Assembly (NCBI GenBank): GCA_903826185.1
Contig: CAIKDL010000026.1
Location: forward strand, 1 to 9,679
Source: an uncultured bacterium
GTDB taxonomy: Bacteria > Patescibacteriota > Minisyncoccia > Phycocordibacterales > PALSA-1337
Direction: 5' to 3'
Length of the DNA: 9,679 nucleotides
In this document: piece by piece, positions 1 through 5,719 of the stretch
How the letters are laid out: the number at the start of each line of letters is the position of its first letter
Numbering within the stretch: position 1 is the first letter of the stretch
Position numbers and translations under genes: made by a program
Notes under the pieces: model-generated
What the model was told of the DNA's origin: nothing
Databases searched by the model: none
What the model saw: only the letters and a program-made list of their open reading frames with translations

Positions 1-39
1 AATTCGGAGTAAAAAACTCTTGTTTTTCAAGGTTTCTCG

Positions 40-60
40 TAAGATTATATCTTATTTTTT
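40..60 (+). terminator. AT-rich hairpin with T-run, possible intrinsic terminator
   Basis: TAAGAT (40-45) and ATCTTA (49-54) form a perfect 6-bp stem around TAT, followed directly by six T residues (55-60). This suits an intrinsic terminator for a plus-strand gene lying left of the window, which would converge with pth. The stem has only one G-C pair per side, so it would be weak. A second small hairpin, GAGT-AAAAA-ACTC, lies at 7-19. The rest of 1-114 shows no coding sequence. Confidence 0.35.
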
Positions 61-114
61 ATACAAAGTCAATGGTAAATAGCGGGACGTATCCTCAAAT
101 AGAGTGACCGGATA

Positions 115-732
115 TCACCCAGCATTATAAACACTCATGGCTTTTTCTCTTCCCTCTTTCACCAAAACTTCAATGGCTTCGGCCACACGCTTAGACACTT
201 TCTTTAGGGTCTTGATTTCATCTTCCTTGAACTTGCTCAAAATAAACTTAAGAACTTTTTCGTCGCCATGCGGAACTTTGGCATCACCATTGGACTTCTC
301 TGGAGCGGTGCCGACACGCACACGCACAAAAGCTTCCGTCTTCACAGCCTTGATGATCGACTCGACGCCATTGTGACCACCGGAACTTCTATTGAAAGAA
401 ATTTTGATGCGACCAAGTGGCAAAGCAAAGTCATCATAGATCACAACCAACCTCTCAGCGGCCTTAACGCTCTTCACGAGACCGGCAATCGCTTTTCCAG
501 AAAGATTCATGAATGTATCCGGTGCCACCAAAGCGACTCTCTCTTTACCAATCTTAGCCTCGGCAACATGCGCATTGAGTTTTTTATTGAATTTGAATCC
601 ATCGCCATCTGCAAATGAATCCGCTGCGCCACATTCCTTGGCGACCGTCTCCAAAACGATGCGACCGGTATTATGACGCGTGTTCTCGTATTCTGCTCCT
701 GGATTACCTAGACCTGCGATTATGTAAGGCAT
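115..732 (-). CDS. pth: Peptidyl-tRNA hydrolase (Pth1 family)
   Basis: Cytosolic enzyme that cleaves the ester bond of peptidyl-tRNAs dropped by stalled ribosomes, recycling the tRNA. From the chosen ATG (730-732) the protein has 205 residues, a normal bacterial Pth length. The N-terminus carries the family signature GLGNPG (7-12) with Asn10, then TRHNTG with the catalytic His20. PDTFMNLSG (71-79) supplies Asn76, Asp100 lies in YDDFALPLG, and SSGGHNG (116-122) supplies Asn121; these match E. coli Asn10, His20, Asn68, Asp93 and Asn114. The frame stays open 30 codons upstream, but that part has no Pth similarity and overlaps the upstream gene, so I start at the family N-terminus. The gap to the membrane-protein gene is 20 bp and has no Shine-Dalgarno sequence, so cotranscription with that gene is likely. 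The gene stops with TGA. Confidence 0.97.
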   Translation of the reverse strand: MPYIIAGLGNPGAEYENTRHNTGRIVLETVAKECGAADSFADGDGFKFNKKLNAHVAEAKIGKERVALVAPDTFMNLSGKAIAGLVKSVKAAERLVVIYDDFALPLGRIKISFNRSSGGHNGVESIIKAVKTEAFVRVRVGTAPEKSNGDAKVPHGDEKVLKFILSKFKEDEIKTLKKVSKRVAEAIEVLVKEGREKAMSVYNAG

Positions 733-752
733 ATTGATATCGAGTTGAAAAA

Positions 753-1142
753 TTAAATTGATAATATAACAGCAGACCTCTTGATGGCGACAAAACCGTA
801 CGACCAGAGGAATGGCAGCCAAACCGGCATCATCCCGAACAAACTATTTCTGGTAAAAGTCTCCACTCCAGTAGACACGAAGATAGATTCAAAGATGATC
901 ATCAGAATAAAACCGAAAGACATGACTGTTATGTCATTTTCCGTCTTATGTATAAACAAAGAGATGATTATTATGACCACAAAGATCGCCGCCAAAATAT
1001 AATCTTCGCTGATGAGAGGAATAAAACCGATCATGAGCAAAACTGGCAATGCATTAAAAAATATTTTCTTGGCTTTTTCAATTTTTCCCATGAAGAGAAG
1101 TATACAAGCCAAAGCCAAAACACGCAAAATTATCCAAAACAC
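753..1142 (-). CDS. Small multi-pass membrane protein, function unknown
   Basis: A 129-residue, very hydrophobic protein that I do not recognise. About five membrane segments can be drawn: roughly 2-18, 31-45, 48-64, 70-90 and 103-121. A basic loop (GKIEKAKK, 19-26) follows the first, and KR (121-122) follows the last. The start is GTG (1140-1142); an ATG in the same frame at 1089-1091 would remove the first membrane segment, so the GTG is preferred. The segment MPVWLPFLWSYGF (105-117), rich in Pro and Trp, is the most distinctive stretch. It lies 20 bp upstream of pth on the same strand and faces lepB across a shared promoter region, so it probably heads a two-gene unit with pth. No soluble domain or catalytic motif is visible. 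Confidence 0.8.
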   Translation of the reverse strand: MFWIILRVLALACILLFMGKIEKAKKIFFNALPVLLMIGFIPLISEDYILAAIFVVIIIISLFIHKTENDITVMSFGFILMIIFESIFVSTGVETFTRNSLFGMMPVWLPFLWSYGFVAIKRSAVILSI

Positions 1143-1152
1143 ATATTTTTCT

Positions 1153-1182
1153 ATTGTGTCAAACGCAATAACGTACTACAAT
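1153..1182. promoter_or_regulatory. Symmetric divergent promoter between lepB and the membrane-protein gene
   Basis: On the plus strand TTGTGT (1154-1159), a 17-nt spacer and TACAAT (1177-1182) form a sigma70-type promoter whose start would fall near 1189, about 3 nt before the lepB ATG. On the minus strand the same block reads TTGTAG, a 17-nt spacer and CACAAT, predicting a start near 1146, about 4 nt before the GTG at 1142. ATTGT (1153-1157) and ACAAT (1178-1182) are inverted copies, so each -35 overlaps the opposite -10. The sequence match is seen directly; promoter activity is inferred. Confidence 0.5.
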
Positions 1183-1191
1183 GTCTCTAAT

Positions 1192-1794
1192 ATGAACCCA
1201 GAAACACATGATGAAAAAACAAGTTTCTGGAAAAATGTCTGGGAGTGGGCCAAAGTCATCATCGTGGCCATCCTCATCTCTTTGCCGATACGCTATTTCG
1301 TAGCCGAACCATTCATCGTGAATGGTGCTTCAATGGATCCAACTTTCTCCACCGGCCAATTTCTTATAGTAGACCGTCTTTCATATCGATTCGAAAACCC
1401 TAAGCGCGGCGACGTGGTCGTTTTCCAATACCCAGGAAACCCGAGCATATACTATATAAAGCGCATCATCGGCCTTCCTGGCGAGGTCGTCAATATAAAG
1501 GATGGCGTAGTCACGGTGACCAAGGGTGAAGCCTCGACAACCATAGAAGATGTTACTTTGACCGAACCTTATATTGCCACCGATCATATCTCTCATGACA
1601 ACATGCAGATCGCTCTCTCCAAGACTCAATACTTCGTCATGGGTGACAACCGTTCACAAAGCTCCGACTCCAGATTCTGGGGACCATTGGAAGCGAATCT
1701 CATCACCGGAAGACCGCTCATACGGTTACTACCTCCGACAGAGTTGTCCGTATTCCCCGGAGAGTATAGATCGGCTTCGAGCACAAATTATTAA
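1192..1794 (+). CDS. lepB: Signal peptidase I
   Basis: Membrane-bound serine protease that removes signal peptides from exported preproteins on the outer face of the cytoplasmic membrane. The 200-residue protein has one N-terminal membrane anchor (about 20-37) and then the S26 peptidase boxes. The nucleophile is Ser47 in NGASMDPT (44-51) and the general base is Lys90 in YYIKRIIGLPGE (87-98). The GDNR-containing box E spans about 147-166. A single anchor and short length resemble the compact type found in Gram-positive bacteria rather than the two-anchor E. coli enzyme. The frame is open for 60 codons upstream, but that part overlaps the divergent gene and the promoter, so ATG 1192 is used. 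The -10 box ends only 9 nt before this ATG, so the message may be nearly leaderless. The HisRS-like gene follows after 43 bp. Confidence 0.96.
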   Translation: MNPETHDEKTSFWKNVWEWAKVIIVAILISLPIRYFVAEPFIVNGASMDPTFSTGQFLIVDRLSYRFENPKRGDVVVFQYPGNPSIYYIKRIIGLPGEVVNIKDGVVTVTKGEASTTIEDVTLTEPYIATDHISHDNMQIALSKTQYFVMGDNRSQSSDSRFWGPLEANLITGRPLIRLLPPTELSVFPGEYRSASSTNY

Positions 1795-1837
1795 TATCAA
1801 ATAACCGCCGGCACAAAAGCCGCCCAAACAAAAGAAA

Positions 1838-3097
1838 ATGTCTACGAAAAAGAAACAGGCCAATTCAAAATCTAAATTCATTTCGTACGATCATCTGGAT
1901 AAGATCGGTGAGATTGCTCTTTATTACGGATTCATGCCAGTGAAGAGTCCGACAGTCATCGACTCCGATGTTAAAGCCGCCAAAGATATTCTCGAGGGTG
2001 ATTATGTCGACGACGAAACTGAGAGTCATGGCAAATTTCCTCTGCATGCCGAAGAAAAGATCGCTTTCATCCGTACTTATCATGAGCAGAATATGCACAA
2101 CCATCCTCAGCCGGTGATGCTCTACTACAAGGACACTTGCAGGAATCCTCTCAAGAAAAGCGGATCGAGGTATGCAGACCTAGAAATCTTGGGTGCCTCT
2201 GGCAGCATCGCTGAAGCTACTCTCATACAAACAGCGCGCGCCATGCTCGCGGAAGAAAAATATACCAACACCATGGTAGAAATAAACTCTATCGGTGACC
2301 GCGACTCTATCGCCAAATTTACACGGGAGCTGACGGCTTATTATCGAAAACATATAAACGACATGACTCCGGAGTGTCGTCAGATATTGAAGCGCGACCC
2401 ATTCGAACTTCTCGCTTGCCATCGCGAAGACTGCAAGACTTTAAACGATGGTGCTCCGAAATCCATCGACTTCCTCACAGAATCCAGTCGCCGCCATTTG
2501 GAAGAAGTTCTGGAATATCTCGAAGCATTGAACATACCTTATGAGATAAATAACAGTCTCATCGGCAATCGTAAGTATTGTACCGAGACCATATTCACTA
2601 TTGTCAGTGCTATAGAATCCGGCGCCGAAGCTGGTGCCAAGAAAAAGAAGGCAGATCAGTACCTCTTGGCTATCGGCGTACGCTACAATGGTCTGGCCAA
2701 ACGCGCCGGCATGAAGCGTGACATACAAGGTGTCGGCATTTCCCTTCTCATAAAAAATAATACAACTGGGCTACGCAAACCTCTCAAGAAGTCTAAGAGA
2801 CCAATAACCTCATTCATCCAATTGAGTCCGGAGTCAAAGCTGATGTCGCTCGCAATCATAGAAACCTTACGTCTCACCAGAATACCTTTGTTCCTCTCAT
2901 TGGCCAAAGATCGTCTCGGCGCACAAGTATCCAATGTCGAGAAGCATCACACTCCTTACGTCATCGTCATGGGTAAAAAAGAGGCTGTCGAGAAGACCAT
3001 CATCATACGCCGCACAGATACGCATGCTCAGGATATTATCCCTTTGGATCAATTACCAAAACACATGCAGAAGATAGAGAAACATTACTGGAAATAG
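1838..3097 (+). CDS. Degenerate histidyl-tRNA synthetase paralogue (HisRS/HisZ-like)
   Basis: A 419-residue protein colinear with class II HisRS (E. coli about 424). Visible correspondences are motif 1 (GFMPVKSPTV, 31-40), motif 2 (YYKDTCR to RYADLEILG, 96-119), EINSIGD (148-154), the insertion-region block around RDPFELLACHREDC and DGAPKSIDFL (186-213), the RYDGL-like VRYNGL (281-286), and a C-terminal anticodon-binding-like domain (about 324-419). Key catalytic elements are lost. The histidine-specific RGLDYY motif reads GNRKYC (243-248), so its Arg is gone. Motif 3, normally GLERL-like, reads GISLLIKN (300-307) without Arg. The HQ..E positions of motif 2 read EI..S. It is therefore unlikely to charge tRNA-His; a regulatory or HisZ-like role is possible, but no histidine biosynthesis gene is nearby. 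No promoter is seen in the 43-bp gap, so it is probably cotranscribed with lepB. The ATG (1838) is preceded only by an A-rich stretch. Confidence 0.85.
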   Translation: MSTKKKQANSKSKFISYDHLDKIGEIALYYGFMPVKSPTVIDSDVKAAKDILEGDYVDDETESHGKFPLHAEEKIAFIRTYHEQNMHNHPQPVMLYYKDTCRNPLKKSGSRYADLEILGASGSIAEATLIQTARAMLAEEKYTNTMVEINSIGDRDSIAKFTRELTAYYRKHINDMTPECRQILKRDPFELLACHREDCKTLNDGAPKSIDFLTESSRRHLEEVLEYLEALNIPYEINNSLIGNRKYCTETIFTIVSAIESGAEAGAKKKKADQYLLAIGVRYNGLAKRAGMKRDIQGVGISLLIKNNTTGLRKPLKKSKRPITSFIQLSPESKLMSLAIIETLRLTRIPLFLSLAKDRLGAQVSNVEKHHTPYVIVMGKKEAVEKTIIIRRTDTHAQDIIPLDQLPKHMQKIEKHYWK

Positions 3098-3144
3098 GCC
3101 GCGGAACCAACTGACGAACATTATTTGTGAGCTATTAGAATCGC

Positions 3145-3173
3145 TTGCGCGGCAAAAAATCCCGTGCTACTAT
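3145..3173 (+). promoter_or_regulatory. Promoter of rpsU with extended -10
   Basis: TTGCGC (3145-3150), a 17-nt spacer and TACTAT (3168-3173), with TG at 3165-3166 giving an extended -10. The predicted start is near 3180, about 4 nt before the rpsU ATG. An overlapping TATACT (3171-3176) is closer to consensus but would need a 20-nt spacer. This is sequence match only. Confidence 0.45.
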
Positions 3174-3183
3174 ACTCCCCACA

Positions 3184-3426
3184 ATGATAAACGTAGAAAT
3201 CAGCCGTAATCCAAACGAAAACAGCGTCAGCTTGCTGCGCCGTTTCAGCCGAAAGGTACAAAGCTCCGGTGTTATCCCTCGCAAGCGCAGCTTGCGCTAC
3301 AACAGCCGCGTGCAATCTCATTACAAGATCAAGGTCAAAACATTGAAGTCTTTGGCGCGCAAAGCCGCTACAGCTGAGCTTGTGAAGCTCGGCAAAGCCC
3401 CTCTCGAAACCAAGAGACGCAAGTAA
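3184..3426 (+). CDS. rpsU: Small ribosomal subunit protein bS21
   Basis: Small, highly basic 80-residue protein matching bS21, which sits on the 30S platform beside the 3' end of 16S rRNA and helps initiation. The N-terminus MINVEISRNPNENSVSLLRR has the usual strand followed by helix, then an Arg/Lys-rich helical stretch (about 23-52) and a C-terminal tail ending ETKRRK. The ATG at 3184 is chosen over an upstream in-frame TTG (3145) because the protein begins as bS21 normally does and the TTG lies inside the promoter. No Shine-Dalgarno sequence precedes it (the upstream bases are CTCCCCACA). ybeY follows after 18 bp. The coding sequence contains a strong hairpin at 3280-3296. Confidence 0.93.
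   Translation: MINVEISRNPNENSVSLLRRFSRKVQSSGVIPRKRSLRYNSRVQSHYKIKVKTLKSLARKAATAELVKLGKAPLETKRRK
3280..3296 (+). repeat. Perfect 7-bp inverted repeat inside rpsU
   Basis: CGCAAGC (3280-3286) and GCTTGCG (3290-3296) flank a GCA loop and would form a stable mRNA hairpin. The left arm, CGCAAGCG (3280-3287), can pair instead with CGCTTGCG upstream of the gene (3142-3149), so two folds compete if transcription reads in from the HisRS-like gene. The repeat falls in Arg/Lys codons, which could also explain it by chance. Confidence 0.6.
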
Positions 3427-3444
3427 GCCAAGACAAGCCGAGTG

Positions 3445-3828
3445 ATGCCAAGCAAAAAAGAAATTAAAAACAAACCGCGTGCCGACAAGCTCGGCGCGCG
3501 TTTTGCTGCCATAAAAGAAGCGGCTCTGGGAAAAAATTATGAGCTGTCTTTCGCTTTTACAACTCCAGCCAAGATGCGCAAACTGAATCTCATTTATAGA
3601 GATAAGAATAAACCAACCGATATCTTGAGTTTTCCTCTTTCGAAAAATGAGGGCGAAATATACATCTCAAAAACCGAAGCGCGTAAAGAAGCCAAAAAGT
3701 TCGGACGTTCATACGAAAATTTCATAGATTTCTTGTTCATCCACGGATGCGTTCATTTGAAAGGATACGACCACGGCACAAAAATGGAGCGCGTAGAATC
3801 TAAGCTACGCAAAGCCTTCGGCGTCTAG
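3445..3828 (+). CDS. ybeY: Endoribonuclease/rRNA maturation factor YbeY
   Basis: Zinc-dependent endoribonuclease of the UPF0054 family, acting in 16S rRNA 3'-end maturation and ribosome quality control. The 127-residue protein carries the family zinc signature HGCVHLKGYDH near residues 99-109, with the three His ligands, and the preceding core LNLIYRDKNKPTDILSFPL, which matches the YbeY pattern of N..YR..d.pTDVLSFp. Length is slightly short but normal for a compact genome. The start is ATG 3445; a GTG immediately before it (3442) would add one residue. The 18-bp gap after rpsU has no promoter or Shine-Dalgarno sequence, so both ribosome-related genes are probably one transcript. Confidence 0.94.
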   Translation: MPSKKEIKNKPRADKLGARFAAIKEAALGKNYELSFAFTTPAKMRKLNLIYRDKNKPTDILSFPLSKNEGEIYISKTEARKEAKKFGRSYENFIDFLFIHGCVHLKGYDHGTKMERVESKLRKAFGV

Positions 3829-3832
3829 GCAT

Positions 3833-3853
3833 CACACTGAGTATTTCTGTGTG
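3833..3853. other. Hairpin between ybeY and ftsA
   Basis: CACAC (3833-3837) pairs with GTGTG (3849-3853). Inside, after a T-T mismatch, GA pairs with TC around a 5-nt loop. No T-run follows on either strand, so it is a poor intrinsic terminator. It could be an mRNA-end structure or a protein-binding palindrome just upstream of the ftsA promoter. Confidence 0.35.
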
Positions 3854-3870
3854 CGTACAAGGTTATTTCG

Positions 3871-3879
3871 TGTTATTAT
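3871..3879 (+). promoter_or_regulatory. Extended -10 promoter of ftsA
   Basis: TGTTATTAT (3871-3879) is a TGn extended -10 with TATTAT (5 of 6 to consensus). There is no good -35 at 16-18 nt upstream, as often seen with extended -10 promoters. The predicted start is near 3886, about 4 nt before the ftsA ATG. Confidence 0.45.
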
Positions 3880-3889
3880 TTAGGCAATT

Positions 3890-5071
3890 ATGGCACGATC
3901 AATCATTACAGGTATAGACGTCGGTACATATTGCATCAAGGTAGTCATCACCGACGGCAAAGAAAAGACTGACAAAGGTTTTCCGAAGATATTGGGAATC
4001 GGAACGGCTGAATCCCGTGGTCTCCGCCATGGTTATGTCACCAATGTCCGCGATGTGGCTGATAGCATCCGCCACGCCGTAGAAGTAGCTGAGGAAAAAG
4101 CTGGAGTAAAGATCAAGCAGGCATTCATCGGAGTTGGTGGTATCGGTCTGGCTAGCACCATAGTCAATAGCACTCTCATAACTTCGCGTGCTGATGCTGA
4201 GATTACGGATCTCGATCTGAAGAAGATAGATGAACAGAGTGAGCACGATATGCCGCACACTGCCAAGGCCAATCGTCGCATCATATATGACATTCCACTT
4301 CAATACAAAATAGATGGCATGCCTACATTGGGCAACCCGGTCGGTTTGACCGGAAATAAACTCGAACGCAAGACATTATTCATCACCTGTCTCGATCATC
4401 ATGTCGCTGATCTCATACAAGCTGTCAATGAAGCTGGTATAAAAGTTGAAGATATAATGGCCGCCCCAGTCGCCGCCGGTTTCGTGACTTTGTCGAAATC
4501 GCAGAAAGTTGCCGGATGTGTGCTCGCCAATATCGGTTCAGAGACAGTCTCGATCGCCGTATTCGAAAACAATATTCCTACTTCTCTCGAAGTCTTCCCG
4601 ATAGGTTCTACCGATATCACCAACGATATTGCGCTTGGTCTCAAAGTGCCGCTCGAAGAAGCTGAACAGATCAAAGTTGGCGCTATTACAGGTAGCTCAT
4701 ATCCACGCAAGAAACTCGAGGAGATCATCGCCGCTCGCCTTTCAGATATTTTCGAACTCATAGAAGTGCACCTGAAGAAGATCGGCCGCAACGGTCTGCT
4801 TCCAGCTGGTATCGTCATCACCGGCGGTGGATCTGGACTAAACTCTATAGACACTATGGGTAAAGTCGCCTTGAAGCTTCCGGCACGCATAGGAACCATC
4901 GGTATCACCAATGGCAGCTCTTCATTTAAAGACGCAACCTGGGCAGTGGCCTACGGTCTTTGTATCTGGGGCCTACACGCTGAAGAAGGTCCAGAGATAG
5001 ATACTTCTATTCGATTCGTTAAAAATATCGTAAAGGCTGCTCGTCGTTGGGTATCGCGATTCTTGCCTTAA
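3890..5071 (+). CDS. ftsA: Cell division protein FtsA
   Basis: Actin-like ATPase that tethers FtsZ filaments to the membrane and recruits the divisome. The 393-residue protein has the phosphate-1 loop GIDVGTYCIK (8-17), an SHS2/1C-type region with AFIGVGG (78-84), the phosphate-2 region LANIGSETVSIAVF (212-225) and the adenosine motif VITGGGSGLNSI (309-320). The C-terminus (about 375-393, with KAARRWVSRFLP) is an amphipathic, basic membrane-targeting helix. The Asp normally found in the phosphate-2 motif (DIGGGT) is Asn214 here, which may affect ATP hydrolysis. The ATG (3890) is supported by the -10 box 10 nt upstream. The next gene starts 2 bp after the stop, so the two are very likely cotranscribed. 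The rest of a division and cell wall (dcw) cluster is absent here. Confidence 0.96.
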   Translation: MARSIITGIDVGTYCIKVVITDGKEKTDKGFPKILGIGTAESRGLRHGYVTNVRDVADSIRHAVEVAEEKAGVKIKQAFIGVGGIGLASTIVNSTLITSRADAEITDLDLKKIDEQSEHDMPHTAKANRRIIYDIPLQYKIDGMPTLGNPVGLTGNKLERKTLFITCLDHHVADLIQAVNEAGIKVEDIMAAPVAAGFVTLSKSQKVAGCVLANIGSETVSIAVFENNIPTSLEVFPIGSTDITNDIALGLKVPLEEAEQIKVGAITGSSYPRKKLEEIIAARLSDIFELIEVHLKKIGRNGLLPAGIVITGGGSGLNSIDTMGKVALKLPARIGTIGITNGSSSFKDATWAVAYGLCIWGLHAEEGPEIDTSIRFVKNIVKAARRWVSRFLP

Positions 5072-5073
5072 TC

Positions 5074-5622
5074 ATGGTTTTACCTGGACATATAGCCGGC
5101 GGATATATCACGACACAATTGGTGTTGTATTTAGGTCAGCCGATTTTGAATTCTGGTCAACTCGGCGCTTTAACGATCATCGGTGTACTGGCTGGAGAAT
5201 TGCCAGACATAGATCTCATAAGATTGTACTTTGATGAACGCAAAAAAAGCGGCGCGCACAAAAAGAATATTAATCACCGTGAATATTTCACCCACGCACC
5301 GATGTTCTGGCTTCTGGCTTGTCTAGCAATTGTTGGTATAGGTTTGATAACATCATCGACTTTCGTCGAGTACATTGGTTGGTTGATTCTTGCTGGAACT
5401 TGGGGCCACCTAATCTTAGACTCGATAGACGATGGTGTAATGTGGCTCTGGCCATTTTCAAAAAAGACGTTCGGTATATTTCAAGGACTCAAAGCTCTCG
5501 AGGGTGGTCCGCATACAATGTCTCATTATTGGCATTTCATTACCAGAAAATATCCTGGCTACTGTACTTTTTATGCCGAAATCTTGGTGACTTTCATAGC
5601 GATAGTGATGATAAGCAGATAG
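5074..5622 (+). CDS. YdjM/DUF457-like membrane-bound metal-dependent hydrolase
   Basis: A 182-residue membrane protein with the ligand pattern of the YdjM/DUF457 family of inner-membrane metal-dependent hydrolases, whose substrate is unknown. Visible in order are GH (His6), ELPDID (42-47) with Asp45 and Asp47, NHREYFTH (67-74) with His68 and His74, GHLILD (111-116) with His112 and Asp116, and the family-like WLWPF (124-128). Hydrophobic segments at about 12-22, 28-42, 76-97, 99-117 and 165-180 suggest four or five membrane passes. The ATG lies 2 bp after the ftsA stop. An in-frame TTG at 5047 would overlap ftsA by 25 bp and is less likely. Its place between ftsA and ftsZ suggests expression with the divisome and perhaps an envelope role, but that is inference. 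Confidence 0.82.
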   Translation: MVLPGHIAGGYITTQLVLYLGQPILNSGQLGALTIIGVLAGELPDIDLIRLYFDERKKSGAHKKNINHREYFTHAPMFWLLACLAIVGIGLITSSTFVEYIGWLILAGTWGHLILDSIDDGVMWLWPFSKKTFGIFQGLKALEGGPHTMSHYWHFITRKYPGYCTFYAEILVTFIAIVMISR

Positions 5623-5634
5623 AAATATACCCCT

Positions 5635-5664
5635 TGTATAATAGGCGCGCTGTGATAATATACA
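5635..5664. repeat. Imperfect inverted repeat upstream of ftsZ
   Basis: TGTATAATA (5635-5643) and TAATATACA (5656-5664) are inverted copies with one mismatch, separated by 12 bp, so the half-site centres are 21 bp apart, two helical turns. The left arm contains a perfect -10 hexamer (TATAAT, 5637-5642) but no -35 partner is seen. This could be an operator or promoter element for ftsZ. Confidence 0.35.
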
Positions 5665-5692
5665 CCGTACATAACTGCCCGGTTTTATTTTC

Positions 5693-5698
5693 TATTAT
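5693..5698 (+). promoter_or_regulatory. Candidate -10 box of ftsZ
   Basis: TATTAT (5693-5698) lies 21 nt before the ftsZ ATG and would give a leader of about 14 nt. No convincing -35 exists. It is one of two candidates in the 97-bp gap, the other being TATAAT at 5637-5642. Confidence 0.25.
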
Positions 5699-5719
5699 TC
5701 CACAAATATCTATTAATCC

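Noticed and set aside
1012..1191. Upstream extension of lepB
   Set aside because: It overlaps the divergent membrane-protein gene and the promoter. Signal peptidase similarity begins after ATG 1192 with a short cytoplasmic tail and anchor.
1804..1826. Terminator between lepB and the HisRS-like gene
   Set aside because: CGGC-ACAAAA-GCCG is only a 4-bp stem and is followed by an A-rich, not T-rich, stretch.
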